From contig NC_013235.1 of NCBI RefSeq assembly GCF_000024365.1, forward strand, positions 2,542,001 through 2,606,000: a stretch of DNA of 64,000 nt. Direction: 5' to 3'. Shown piece after piece: positions 17,715 through 25,986 of the stretch (its first letter is position 1; each line of letters opens with the position of its first letter). The notes under the pieces were generated by a model. The model did not search any database, was not told the DNA's origin, and saw only the letters and a program-made list of their open reading frames with translations. This stretch comes from Nakamurella multipartita DSM 44233 (lineage in GTDB: Bacteria > Actinomycetota > Actinomycetes > Mycobacteriales > Nakamurellaceae). Position numbers and translations under genes: made by a program.

Positions 17715-18611
17715 ATGTCGACCCGCCCCGCCCTGCCCGCCGACCGCAAGCCGATCGCGATCCCCGACCTGTTCGAGCTCAAGCGCGCGGGTCGCAAGAT
17801 CGTCATGGTCACCGCCTACGACTACCCGAGCGCGCTGGCCGCGGAGGCCGCCGACGTCGACATGGTGCTGGTCGGCGACTCGGGGGCGATGACGGTGCTC
17901 GGCCATCCGAGCACCGTCGAGGTCACCGTCGAGGAGATGCTCGTGCTGACCCGGGCGACCCGCCGCGGGGTCAACCACGCGATGCTGGTCGCCGATCTGC
18001 CGTTCGGGTCCTACGAGGTCAGCGACGAGCAGGCGATCGCCACCGCGGTGCGGTTCGTCAAGGAGGCCCGCGTCGACGCGGTCAAACTCGAACGCGGCGA
18101 CCCGGACTCGGTCAGCCGGGCCCGCGCGATCGTCGCCGCCGGGGTGCCGGTGGTCGGGCACGTCGGGCTCACCCCGCAGTCGGCCACGGCGTTGGGCGGG
18201 TACCGGGCGCAAGGCCGCAGCGCCGAGTCCGCCGTCCGCATCACCGACGGCCTGCTGGCCCTGCAGGACGCCGGCTGCTTCTGCATCGTGCTGGAGGCCG
18301 TGCCCAATGCGCTGACCGCCGAGATCATGCCGCTGACCACGGTGCCGATCATCGGCATCGGCGCCGGGCCGGCCACCGACGGGCAGGTGCTGGTCTTCCA
18401 CGACCTGCTGGGCATCCGGGAGGGCAAGGGGGCCAAGTTCGTCCGTCGTTACGCCGATCTGCTCGACGCGATGGCCGACGGCGTGGCCGCCTACGCCCGG
18501 GAGACCCGCGCGGTGAGCTTCCCCGCCCCCGAGCACGCCTACGGCATCGACGAGGCCGAACTGGTCCGGTTCCGCGAGCTCCGGGGCGGCGGCGCGGACC
18601 CGCGCGCGTGA
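17715..18611 (+). CDS. panB: 3-methyl-2-oxobutanoate hydroxymethyltransferase
   Basis: First step of pantothenate synthesis: transfers a hydroxymethyl group from 5,10-methylenetetrahydrofolate to ketoisovalerate. The 298-residue protein shows MVTAYDYPSALAAEAADVD, LVGDSGAMTVLGHPST (metal Asp), VVADLPFGSYE-type text (LVADLPFGSYEVS), VGHVGLTPQSATALGGYRAQGR and the catalytic-Glu motif CIVLEAVPNALT, all typical. ATG 17715 has AAAGGAG upstream. The next gene's GTG overlaps the panB stop (GTGA), linking the peptidase genes to the same message. Confidence 0.95.
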   Translation: MSTRPALPADRKPIAIPDLFELKRAGRKIVMVTAYDYPSALAAEAADVDMVLVGDSGAMTVLGHPSTVEVTVEEMLVLTRATRRGVNHAMLVADLPFGSYEVSDEQAIATAVRFVKEARVDAVKLERGDPDSVSRARAIVAAGVPVVGHVGLTPQSATALGGYRAQGRSAESAVRITDGLLALQDAGCFCIVLEAVPNALTAEIMPLTTVPIIGIGAGPATDGQVLVFHDLLGIREGKGAKFVRRYADLLDAMADGVAAYARETRAVSFPAPEHAYGIDEAELVRFRELRGGGADPRA

Positions 18612-19957
18612 ACGGGCCCGACGAGTTCGACCCCCTGGCGGTGGTCGAGCTGGCCGCCCGGCTGGTCCGGCTGCGCACCGTGCACGACGGCCGGGCCGGC
18701 GGGGATCAGGGCGGCGATCACGGTGGGAATCACGGGGGGAATCACGGTGGGACTCACGGTGGGGACGTGGAACGGCCGGCGGTCGAGCTGGTGGCCGCCC
18801 TCATGCGCGACTTCGGCTGGTCGGTCAGTGTCGTCGAGGTCGCTGCGGGCCGGCACTCGGCGATCGGCGTGATCGACGGGGCGATCGAGGGAGCCGGGCC
18901 CGGGCGGACCCTGATGTTCGAGGGCCACGTCGACGTGGTGACCGAGGGCGACCCGGACAGCTGGTCGTTCGAACCCTACGTCGGGGACATCGTCCCCGGG
19001 CCGGGCGCAGAGCAGGAGCTGATCCTGCGCGGCCGGGGGAGCGCGGACATGAAGGCCGGGGTGGCCGCCATGCTGCACGCCGCCCGGGCGGTCGAGCTCG
19101 GCGGGTTCACCGGTCGGATCGTCGTCGGGGTGCTGGCCGGCGAAGAAGGAATGATGCTGGGCGCCAAGCGTTTCGCCGCCGATCTGGTCGCCGGTGCGAT
19201 CCCCGGGGTGGGCACCGTGGACGGGGTGATCGTCTGCGAGCCCGAGGGTGGCGAGGTCTGCCCGGTGGCCAAGGGGGCATTACGGCTCGCGGTGCGCTTC
19301 ACCGGCGCCATGGCGCACGGGGCGATGCCTTGGATGGGCCGAAACCCGTTGCCGGCCATCGGGTCCATGCTGGCCGCGATCGCCGACACGGAACGGGTGC
19401 TGCGGGCCACGTACGGCGAGCACCCGCTGCTGGGTCCGATCTGCCTGACCCCGACCGTGCTGCGGGCGGGCGAGCTCGACCAGATCAACGTGATGCCGGC
19501 GCACGCCACCCTGGCCATCGACGTGCGCACCACGCCGCAGGTCGAGCACGCCCGGCTGGTGGCCGACCTGGCCGACACCGCGAGCCGGATCGCCCGAGCG
19601 AGCGGGCTGACCGCCGAGCTCACCGTCATCGACGACCGGCCACCGGTGAACACCTCGCCGGATCATCCGGTGGTGCAGGCGATGCTGGCCGGGCACCTGG
19701 CCGCCACCGGCCGGCCGGCCGTGATCGGGGGTGTCCCCGGCGCCACCGACGGCACCATCCTGACCCGCGACGCCGGACTGGCCACCGTGGTCTACGGCCC
19801 CGGCGGGAAATGGATCGCCCATCAGGCCGACGAGCACGTCGCCGTCGCGGACATCATCACCAGCACCCGGGCCTACATCGCGGCGGCCCGGCACTTCTTG
19901 CGCGGTGCGCCGGACGGCGGCGAACCGTTGGACACGACGGACTCCGGAGGCCACTGA
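18608..19957 (+). CDS. M20 family zinc metallopeptidase (ArgE/DapE type)
   Basis: A 449-residue M20 peptidase/deacylase. Zinc ligands and catalytic residues appear in order: FEGHVDVV (His), GRGSADMKAG (Asp), LAGEEGMMLG (Glu-Glu), CEPEGGEV, and the C-terminal HQADEHV. The N-terminal part has an unusual low-complexity insert, four copies of a 12-bp DNA repeat at 18717-18764 giving DHGGNHGGNHGGTHGGD, which could bind metal. The start overlaps panB, and the next gene overlaps this stop, so it is an operon of peptidases. The substrate cannot be read from sequence. Confidence 0.88.
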   Translation: MNGPDEFDPLAVVELAARLVRLRTVHDGRAGGDQGGDHGGNHGGNHGGTHGGDVERPAVELVAALMRDFGWSVSVVEVAAGRHSAIGVIDGAIEGAGPGRTLMFEGHVDVVTEGDPDSWSFEPYVGDIVPGPGAEQELILRGRGSADMKAGVAAMLHAARAVELGGFTGRIVVGVLAGEEGMMLGAKRFAADLVAGAIPGVGTVDGVIVCEPEGGEVCPVAKGALRLAVRFTGAMAHGAMPWMGRNPLPAIGSMLAAIADTERVLRATYGEHPLLGPICLTPTVLRAGELDQINVMPAHATLAIDVRTTPQVEHARLVADLADTASRIARASGLTAELTVIDDRPPVNTSPDHPVVQAMLAGHLAATGRPAVIGGVPGATDGTILTRDAGLATVVYGPGGKWIAHQADEHVAVADIITSTRAYIAAARHFLRGAPDGGEPLDTTDSGGH

Positions 19958-21042
19958 TGGGACCAGGACGCTTCAACGCGCTGATCGACGTGGCCGGGAT
20001 CCGGGTCGGTCATCACACCGCCATCGGCCAGGGCTTCCTGACCGGGACCACGGTGGTCCTGGGCCCGGATCAAGGCATGGTCGCCGGGGTCGACGTCCGG
20101 GGCGGGGGCCCGGCCACCCGGGAGACCGACCTGCTCGCGCCGACCGCCTCGGTGCAGCGGGTGCACGCCATCGTGCTCTCCGGCGGCAGCGTCTTCGGTC
20201 TGTCGGCCGGCAGCGGCGTGGTGGACCACCTCGCGGCTGCCCGCATCGGGCTGCCGGTGGGCCCGCACCCGGACGCCGTCGCCCCGATCGTGCCCGGCGC
20301 CAGCCTGTTCGACCTTGGCCGCGGCGGCTCGTACACGGCCCGACCGGACGCCGGCTTCGGCGCCGCCGCGCTGGCCCAGGCGATGGCCGACGCGCCCGGC
20401 GCGACGGACCGGGCGGCCGGCGCGGTCCAGGGCACTGTCGGCGCCGGCACCGGTGCCGTGGTCGGCGGCCTCAAGGGTGGCATCGGCACCGCGTCCACCG
20501 TCCTGCCCGGAGGCGCCACCGTCGCCGCCCTGGCCGCGGTCAACGCCGCCGGGACGCCGCTGGACCCGCACACCGGCACCCTGCTGGGCGCGCACCTGCT
20601 GCGACCCGAGGACGCCCCGGGCCTGCCCGTCCCGGACGAGCGGGCCCGGGCCGCCCTGCTCGCGATCACCAGCCCCGACGTCGCCGGCTTCGGGTTCACC
20701 GAGCCGCCCCCGCTGCGGCACACCACGCTGGTCGTGGTGGCCACCGACGCGAGCCTGACCAAGGTGCAGTGCTCGAAACTGGCCGCGGTCGCCCAGAACG
20801 GGATGGCCCGTGCCCTGAACCCGGTGCACACGATGGACGACGGGGACATCGTGTTCGCCGTCGCCACCGAGCACGGCCCGGCGCCCGACCCGCTGACCTA
20901 CCGGCAGATCACCGCCGAAGGGGCTGACGTGGTGACCCGGGCGATCGCCCGCGCCGTGCTGGCCGCCACCGGTATCGGCACGGCGGCCGGACAATGGCCC
21001 TCGTGGACGGACGTGGTGCAGGGACTCGCTCCGCCACGCTGA
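19957..21042 (+). CDS. P1/S58 family peptidase (DmpA-like aminopeptidase)
   Basis: A 361-residue N-terminal nucleophile hydrolase of the DmpA/peptidase S58 group, which self-cleaves into two chains and releases N-terminal residues or cuts amides. It starts IDVAGIRVGHHT, has RGGGPATRETDLLAP and VLSGGSVFGL, and the self-cleavage region QGTVGAGTGAVVGG near residue 155. The ATG overlaps the M20 stop (TGATG), so it is translationally coupled. The family includes beta-aminopeptidases and nylon-oligomer hydrolases, so the exact reaction is open. Confidence 0.87.
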   Translation: MGPGRFNALIDVAGIRVGHHTAIGQGFLTGTTVVLGPDQGMVAGVDVRGGGPATRETDLLAPTASVQRVHAIVLSGGSVFGLSAGSGVVDHLAAARIGLPVGPHPDAVAPIVPGASLFDLGRGGSYTARPDAGFGAAALAQAMADAPGATDRAAGAVQGTVGAGTGAVVGGLKGGIGTASTVLPGGATVAALAAVNAAGTPLDPHTGTLLGAHLLRPEDAPGLPVPDERARAALLAITSPDVAGFGFTEPPPLRHTTLVVVATDASLTKVQCSKLAAVAQNGMARALNPVHTMDDGDIVFAVATEHGPAPDPLTYRQITAEGADVVTRAIARAVLAATGIGTAAGQWPSWTDVVQGLAPPR

Positions 21043-21638
21043 TCGCCGGCCGGGCCTGCACGGCTCTGGGTTGGTTGCTTTGGGTCGCCCTGCAGGTGCT
21101 GACCGACGATCCGTTCCCGCCGGAGATCTCGGTGTCCCAGTACGGGCTCGGCCCGACCGGCTGGGTGTTCACCGTGTGGGCGGTGGCGCTGGGCGCCGCG
21201 CCGCTGCTGTTGCTGGCCGGCGCCGCCGCGCCCGGCCCGACCCGGCCCGTGCTCTGGGTCGGTTTCGCCGGTGCCGCCCTGATGGCCGTGGTCCGCACCG
21301 ACGAAGGGGGCGGCGCCATGTCCGGGCATGCGCAGGCGCACATGGCCGGCGCCGTCGTCGCGCTGGTCTTCCTGCCGCTGGGCATCGTGCTGGCCCTGCG
21401 CGGGGCACCCCCGGCGGCCCGGCGGCTGGCCCTGGCGCTGACCGCCCTCGCCGCGGTCCTGGGTGTGTTGGTGATCATGTCGGCGACCGGACTGGACACC
21501 GCCGGTTTGGGAGCGGGTGGCTCGTGGGCACTGTGGCAGGGCGCACTGGTCGTCGTGGAGATGATCCTGGTCACGGTCCTGGCCGTGGTCGCCGATCGGC
21601 TCCCGCCCGGCCGGAACGCTGTCGGTGCCGACGGTTAG
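20994..21638 (+). CDS. DUF998 family membrane protein
   Basis: About 214 residues with six hydrophobic segments (near residues 20-36, 60-78, 86-101, 117-134, 142-162 and 178-200). It carries the DUF998-type loop FPPEISVSQYGLGPTGWVF between helices 1 and 2. Function unknown; integral membrane. ATG 20994 overlaps the peptidase by 49 bases; GTG 21003 or 21015 are possible. The NDH-2 gene follows 41 bases after the stop. Confidence 0.75.
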   Translation: MALVDGRGAGTRSATLIAGRACTALGWLLWVALQVLTDDPFPPEISVSQYGLGPTGWVFTVWAVALGAAPLLLLAGAAAPGPTRPVLWVGFAGAALMAVVRTDEGGGAMSGHAQAHMAGAVVALVFLPLGIVLALRGAPPAARRLALALTALAAVLGVLVIMSATGLDTAGLGAGGSWALWQGALVVVEMILVTVLAVVADRLPPGRNAVGADG

Positions 21639-21679
21639 CGTGGCCAGGGAAACGCCCGAACGACCGGCGAGGAGAACGC

Positions 21680-23017
21680 GTGAGTGAGCGTCGAGTGAAC
21701 CATCAGGTCGACCCGAGTGCACCGGGCGGCCCGGCCGCGGTGTCCGGTGCGCCGCGGCGGCCGCACGTCGTGGTCCTCGGTGGCGGCTTCGGTGGGTTGA
21801 CCGCGGTCCGGGCGCTGGGCAAGGCCGACGTGGACATCACGCTGGTCGACCGCCACACCTACAACGCGTTCCAACCGCTGCTGTACCAGGTGGCCACCGC
21901 CGGGCTGAACCCCGGCGATGTGACTTTCTTCCTGCGGGCCACCCGGATGGCGCAGCGCAACGTGAGCTTCCGGCAGGCCGAGGTCGAGGGCATCGACCCG
22001 GGGACCCAGCACATCAGCTTCGTCGGCGGCACCGGCCTGCATTACGACTACCTGATCATCGCCACCGGCGCGACGACCAACTATTTCGGCACCAAGGGTG
22101 CGCAGGAGAACTCGCTGGCGATCTACACCCGGGCCCAGGCGCTGCGGCTGCGGGACAAGATCTTCACCAACCTGGAGCACGCCGCCGCGGCCAACACCGA
22201 GGAGGACCTGGCCATCGTGGTGGTCGGGGCCGGCCCGACCGGAGTCGAGATGGCCGGTGCGCTGGCCGAACTGCGCAACGACGCGATGGCCACGGTGTAT
22301 CCCGAGCTCGATCCCCGGCGCACGCACATCGTGCTGGTCGAGATGTCGGACAAGGTGCTGGCCCCGTTCGCGCCGCCGCTGCGGGACTTCGCCGCGCGGG
22401 CCCTGCGCGAGCGCGGGGTGGAGCTGCGGCTGAACACCTCGGTGGCCGAGGTGCGACCCGACGGGGTGGTCCTCGGTGGCGGTGAATTTCTCAAGGCCGG
22501 CGTCGTGGTGTGGGCCACCGGGGTCACGGTCCCGGCCGCGGTGAAGGACTGGGGCCTGCCGCAGGGCCGGGGCGGGCGGATCACCGTGGACAAGGATCTG
22601 CGGGTCACCGGCTTCAAGAACATCTTCGCCGTCGGCGACATCGCGCTGCTGCCCGAACCGCTGCCGCAGCTGGCCCAGCCCGCGCTGCAGGGCGGGCAGC
22701 ACGCGGGCAAGCAGGTCGTGGCCCTGATCGCCGGCCGCCCGACCCACCCGTTCCACTACCACGACAAGGGCACGATGGCGACGGTCGGCCGGCGCGCGGC
22801 CATCGCCGACATCCAGCTGATCAAGGGCCGGTCCATCCGGTTGACCGGGACCCTGGCCTGGTTGGCCTGGCTGTTCGTGCACATCGTGATGCTGCTGGGC
22901 AACCGGAACCGGCTGGCCACCTTCGTCAACCTGACCACGAAGTACTTCGCACCGTCGCGCCGGACCAATCCGATCGTCGGGGACGTGCCCGTGTTCGAAC
23001 ATCCTGGGCGAAGTTGA
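21680..23017 (+). CDS. ndh: type II NADH dehydrogenase
   Basis: Single-subunit, non-proton-pumping NADH:quinone oxidoreductase (445 residues), peripheral on the inner membrane. Two dinucleotide-binding folds are visible: FAD (VVVLGGGFGGLTAV near residue 31) and NADH (IVVVGAGPTGVEMAGALAEL near 180). The AVGDIALL motif near 320 and QPALQGGQHAG (quinone side) are typical, and a C-terminal hydrophobic helix (LTGTLAWLAWLFVHIVMLLG) gives membrane attachment. GTG 21680 has GGAG about six bases upstream. Its stop overlaps a palindrome that probably regulates the marR gene. Confidence 0.93.
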   Translation: MSERRVNHQVDPSAPGGPAAVSGAPRRPHVVVLGGGFGGLTAVRALGKADVDITLVDRHTYNAFQPLLYQVATAGLNPGDVTFFLRATRMAQRNVSFRQAEVEGIDPGTQHISFVGGTGLHYDYLIIATGATTNYFGTKGAQENSLAIYTRAQALRLRDKIFTNLEHAAAANTEEDLAIVVVGAGPTGVEMAGALAELRNDAMATVYPELDPRRTHIVLVEMSDKVLAPFAPPLRDFAARALRERGVELRLNTSVAEVRPDGVVLGGGEFLKAGVVVWATGVTVPAAVKDWGLPQGRGGRITVDKDLRVTGFKNIFAVGDIALLPEPLPQLAQPALQGGQHAGKQVVALIAGRPTHPFHYHDKGTMATVGRRAAIADIQLIKGRSIRLTGTLAWLAWLFVHIVMLLGNRNRLATFVNLTTKYFAPSRRTNPIVGDVPVFEHPGRS

Positions 23018-23026
23018 TCCATCAAC
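23013..23026 (+). promoter_or_regulatory. perfect 14-bp palindrome before the MarR gene
   Basis: GTTGATCCATCAAC overlaps the end of ndh and lies 32 bases before the MarR start. A TACTCT -10-like hexamer is at about 23045. It is a good candidate operator for the adjacent MarR protein. Confidence 0.5.
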
Positions 23027-23057
23027 CTCTTGCCCATTTCTGGGTACTCTCGCAGGT

Positions 23058-23639
23058 ATGACGTCCTCACCGCGCTGGCTCTCCGACTCGGAGCAGCGAG
23101 CCTGGCGCGCGATCCAGCAGTTCGGGGCGCCGCTGGCCGCGGCCCTGAACCGGCAGCTGGTGGCCGATTCGGCGCTGTCCTCGGCCGACTACCAGGTGCT
23201 CGTCGTGCTCACCGAGGGCGGCCCGGAGGGGCTGCGAGCCGGTGAACTGGGCCGGGCCACCGGCTGGGAGAAGAGCCGGCTCTCGCACCATCTCAAGCGG
23301 ATGCAGGCGCGTGGGCTGGTGCGCCGCGAGGAGTGCCGCACCGACGGGCGCGGCCTTCTCGTGCTGATCACCCCGGCCGGCCGGCAGGCCATCGCCGACG
23401 CCGCCCCGGGGCATGTGGCCACGGTCCGCGATCTGGTGATCGACGCGCTGACCCCCGAGCAGCTGCAGGTCCTGGCCGAGGCCGGGGAGGCAGTGGGGGC
23501 CCGGCTGACCGCCGTCAACTGCCGTGCCGCCGAAGCGGAGGGTTTCGACACCGCGGCCGGTGCCGACAGTGTCGAGGGGGCCGTCGAGCTCCCGTCAATC
23601 GACGCGCAAGGGGTGGGTCATGTCTCAACCTCCAGTTGA
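23058..23639 (+). CDS. MarR-family transcriptional regulator
   Basis: A 193-residue MarR protein. Helix-turn-helix and wing are at residues 55-100 (LSSADYQVLVVLTE, ELGRATGWEKSRLSHHLKRMQARGLVRREE, DGRGLLVLITPAGRQA), with dimerisation helices at both ends. Its last 50 residues are acidic and not part of the fold. The ATG of the next membrane-protein gene lies within its last 20 bases, which suggests that gene is the target or a co-expressed partner. The palindrome just upstream is a likely autoregulatory site. Confidence 0.9.
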   Translation: MTSSPRWLSDSEQRAWRAIQQFGAPLAAALNRQLVADSALSSADYQVLVVLTEGGPEGLRAGELGRATGWEKSRLSHHLKRMQARGLVRREECRTDGRGLLVLITPAGRQAIADAAPGHVATVRDLVIDALTPEQLQVLAEAGEAVGARLTAVNCRAAEAEGFDTAAGADSVEGAVELPSIDAQGVGHVSTSS

Positions 23640-24258
23640 GGGTAAGGGTTTACCGGCCCCCTCGCGGACCAAGCAGGCGATGACGGCGGCCGCGGCCGCG
23701 CGGGACACGGCGATCAGCCGGTTCGTCTCGGTGTTGATTCCGGTGATCAAGGCGACGCGGGTGCCGATCCTGCTGGTCATCCTGGTCCCGGTGGTGCCGG
23801 CCGTGCTGGTCATCTCGATCGCCCTGTCCCGGCCCGGCCCGGACGACTGGTTCTGGGTCGTGCTGGCCGGCTTCGGCCTGGTCCTGGCCGGCTGGCTGGC
23901 CTGGCGCCGCCGGCAACTGCTCGCGGTGGCCGCCGACCGGGACACCCTCGTCGTCGCCCTCACCGGCCTGGTCACCGGACGCGACCTGTGGGCCCAGCTG
24001 ATCGACAACCTGAGCGTGGGCAAGGTCGGCGCCGTCGCCGCGCGCCGCTCCCGCCCGGTGCGGGCGCTGCGCGGGCTCTGGCGCGGGGTCAAGGCCGCCG
24101 GGGTGCTGGCCGAGTTCGCGGCCAGCGATGAGCTGGCGCCGCTGACGCCGATGCGGCTGCGCGGCCTGTGGCTACTGGTGGTGTCCTGCCTGCTGGCCGG
24201 CGGGGTCCTGGGCATCGCGGTGCTGGTCGCCGGTCTGCTGTACCTGCTCGGCGCCTGA
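23620..24258 (+). CDS. hypothetical membrane protein
   Basis: A 212-residue protein without a recognised family. Hydrophobic stretches are at residues 42-68 (IPVIKATRVPILLVILVPVVPAVLVISIA in part), 77-94 and 178-210; between the last two is a basic region (ARRSRPVRALRGLWRGVKAAG) that should face the cytoplasm. ATG 23620 has AAGGGG upstream and overlaps the marR gene, so it is probably co-transcribed with the regulator. Confidence 0.72.
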   Translation: MSQPPVEGKGLPAPSRTKQAMTAAAAARDTAISRFVSVLIPVIKATRVPILLVILVPVVPAVLVISIALSRPGPDDWFWVVLAGFGLVLAGWLAWRRRQLLAVAADRDTLVVALTGLVTGRDLWAQLIDNLSVGKVGAVAARRSRPVRALRGLWRGVKAAGVLAEFAASDELAPLTPMRLRGLWLLVVSCLLAGGVLGIAVLVAGLLYLLGA

Positions 24259-24294
24259 CGCGGCTGCGCCCGCGCGACGGCTACGGTGGTGGAC

Positions 24295-24714
24295 ATGATC
24301 GACGAGACGCAACCCGGGTACGACGTGACCGAAGGGGTCTCCGAGCAGCTGACCGTCAGCGACACGTTGTCCGACGAGCGGCTCGACGACTTCCTCGACG
24401 AGGGCTACAACCCCCCGGACCGTGAACCGACGGTGCAGGTGCCCACCGAGTCCGAGGAGGAGCGGGGGCAGAGCCTGGATGAGCTGCTCCGGGCCGAGAC
24501 GCCGGACGTCTGGGAACGGGACGAGGAGAACCTGTTCGACGAGTCGGGCGACGAGGTCGGCGATGTGCGGGCCGGGCGGCTGGTCGCCGACGGGTCCGAC
24601 GCCTACGCGGACAACCGCAACGACGTGCTGGCCGACGACGTCGGCATCGACGGGGCCGGGGCCAGCGCCGAAGAGGCGGCCATGCACGTCATCGACGAGT
24701 ACGACCAGCGCTGA
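24295..24714 (+). CDS. DUF5709 family protein
   Basis: A small, very acidic, probably disordered actinobacterial protein (139 residues). The family core is SDTLSDERLDDFLDEGYNPPDREP near residue 25, followed by GQSLDELLRAETPDVW and an acidic tail with AEEAAMHVIDEYDQ. Function unknown. ATG 24295 is chosen; GTG 24286 is in frame just before. The hydrolase gene follows at six bases. Confidence 0.8.
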   Translation: MIDETQPGYDVTEGVSEQLTVSDTLSDERLDDFLDEGYNPPDREPTVQVPTESEEERGQSLDELLRAETPDVWERDEENLFDESGDEVGDVRAGRLVADGSDAYADNRNDVLADDVGIDGAGASAEEAAMHVIDEYDQR

Positions 24715-24720
24715 CCGCGG

Positions 24721-25584
24721 TTGCCCGGACGGGTCCGGCGGCGCATGCTGACCATCGTTCTGGTCCTGGTCGGGGCCTTGCTCGCGGGAGTCGCGGTGCT
24801 GTGGTCGGGGCAACGGCGGCTGATCTACCAGCCCGACACCAGTGCCGTGCCGGCGGCCTCGGCGCTGCTCGACGACGCCCTGGACGTCACCCTGACCACC
24901 GAGGACGGCGTGGCCCTGCGCGCGCTGTACGTGCGGGCGCCGGTGCCCCGCGACCCGGCCGGGTGCCGCAGCACGGTGCTGGTGGCGCCGGGCAACGGAG
25001 GTAACCGGGCCGGCCGGCTGCCGTTGGCCCGGGCCCTGCGTGAGGCCGGCTTCGGGGTGCTGCTGCTGGACTACCGCGGTTATGGCGGCAATCCCGGTCG
25101 GCCCAGCGAGGACGGGTTGGCGGCCGACGCCCGTGCGGCCTACGCGTTCCTGACCGGCGACGCCGGCCTGTCCGCGGACGAGTTGATCTACCTGGGGGAG
25201 AGCCTGGGTGGGGCCGTGGTCACCCGGCTGGCCACCGAGCACCCCCCGGCCGCCCTGCTGCTGCGCTCCCCGTTCACCGAGCTGGCCGACGTGGCCCAGC
25301 GGCAGGTCCCGGTGCTGCCGGTGCGGTGGCTGCTGCGGGACCGGTTCCCGGTGGTCGACCTGACGGTGGCCCTGCCGGTGCCCACCACGGTGGTCTACGG
25401 CACCGCGGACACTCTCGTGCCACCCGCGCTGAGCCTGACCGTGGCGGCCCGGTCGGCCGGCGATCCCGTGGTGATCGCGATCGAGGGGGCCGACCACAAC
25501 GACCCGGCCCTGACCCACGGGCCCGATCTGATCGCGGCCGCTGTGGTGCTGGCCAAGCGGGCCGGCTGCCCGCCGGCGGGCTGA
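24721..25584 (+). CDS. alpha/beta hydrolase, membrane-anchored (BEM46/ABHD13-like)
   Basis: A 287-residue protein: an N-terminal hydrophobic anchor (LTIVLVLVGALLAGVAVLW), then an alpha/beta hydrolase fold. Nucleophile elbow GESLGG (Ser near 165), oxyanion region VLVAPGNGGNRAGR, acid Asp in TVVYGTADTLVPP and His in EGADHNDPAL. The LDYRGYGGNPGRPSEDGL stretch matches the BEM46/ABHD13 group. Start at 24721 (TTG) or ATG 24745. Substrate unknown. It is followed by an inverted repeat at 25592-25613 that may be its terminator. Confidence 0.85.
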   Translation: MPGRVRRRMLTIVLVLVGALLAGVAVLWSGQRRLIYQPDTSAVPAASALLDDALDVTLTTEDGVALRALYVRAPVPRDPAGCRSTVLVAPGNGGNRAGRLPLARALREAGFGVLLLDYRGYGGNPGRPSEDGLAADARAAYAFLTGDAGLSADELIYLGESLGGAVVTRLATEHPPAALLLRSPFTELADVAQRQVPVLPVRWLLRDRFPVVDLTVALPVPTTVVYGTADTLVPPALSLTVAARSAGDPVVIAIEGADHNDPALTHGPDLIAAAVVLAKRAGCPPAG

Positions 25585-25591
25585 ACGCCCT

Positions 25592-25613
25592 GGTTGGCCC
25601 GGCCGAGCCAACC
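25592..25613 (+). terminator. inverted repeat after the hydrolase gene
   Basis: GGTTGGC (25592-25598), an 8-base loop and GCCAACC (25607-25613), followed by GATTTCG. It is a modest terminator-like hairpin seven bases after the hydrolase stop; the T run is short. Confidence 0.45.
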
Positions 25614-25637
25614 GATTTCGCGGGTGGCGGAAAACCG

Positions 25638-25666
25638 TTGCGCGGGTGCGGATCGCGACGTAAGTT
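25638..25666 (+). promoter_or_regulatory. sigma-A-like promoter before a 12-codon ORF
   Basis: -35 TTGCGC (25638-25643) and -10 TAAGTT (25661-25666) are separated by exactly 17 bp. The expected start is about 25673, nine bases before a perfect Shine-Dalgarno sequence. Confidence 0.5.
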
Positions 25667-25698
25667 CGCTGGTACACGAGGAAGGAGGTGGTCCTGAG

Positions 25699-25737
25699 TT
25701 GAGTATTTCTCGGACACGTGAGGTGGCTGGCCGCTAG
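25699..25737 (+). CDS. 12-codon small ORF with a perfect ribosome binding site
   Basis: TTG 25699 to TAG 25735-25737 encodes [21 protein letters not shown] at 25682-25690 is fully complementary to the 16S rRNA tail and lies eight bases before the TTG, better than any other site in this stretch. A promoter with 17-bp spacing is just upstream and a hairpin (25762-25781) just downstream. Nothing else is coded on this strand before the convergent DUF2252 gene. The peptide is not recognised; it may be a leader peptide, a small regulatory protein or part of a dual-function RNA. Confidence 0.5.
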   Translation: MSISRTREVAGR

Positions 25738-25986
25738 GCCGCACCGACCGAAAGGGCCCTCCAGTCCTCGTCGAGGAACTGCGGTCCAGCAATTCACGGA
25801 CAGTCACCCGACCCCCGGCGCCGCCGACCCCGTCCAATCGGCCCCCCGCGAGCATCGCGAGGGAAACGGCCCGGGGGTTGTCCGTGTCCGGCGGCAGTTC
25901 CCGGCCCCGCCAGCTCGCGCCGACCGGCGGCTCGCGCCGTTCCTGCGCTCGCCCGTCCCGCGCTCGGTCGTCCGGGTCGGCCCGCG
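25738..25986. other. region between small ORF and convergent DUF2252 gene
   Basis: No further gene is supported. One hairpin is clear: CAGTCCTC at 25762-25769 pairs with GAGGAACTG at 25773-25781 with one bulged A and a 3-base loop. Its position shortly after the small ORF suggests attenuation or 3' end formation. Confidence 0.4.

Noticed and set aside
25681-25797. Extension of a reverse-strand ORF across the 12-codon ORF
   Set aside because: The reverse frame has no motifs and continues antisense to the hydrolase gene; the forward signals are far better.
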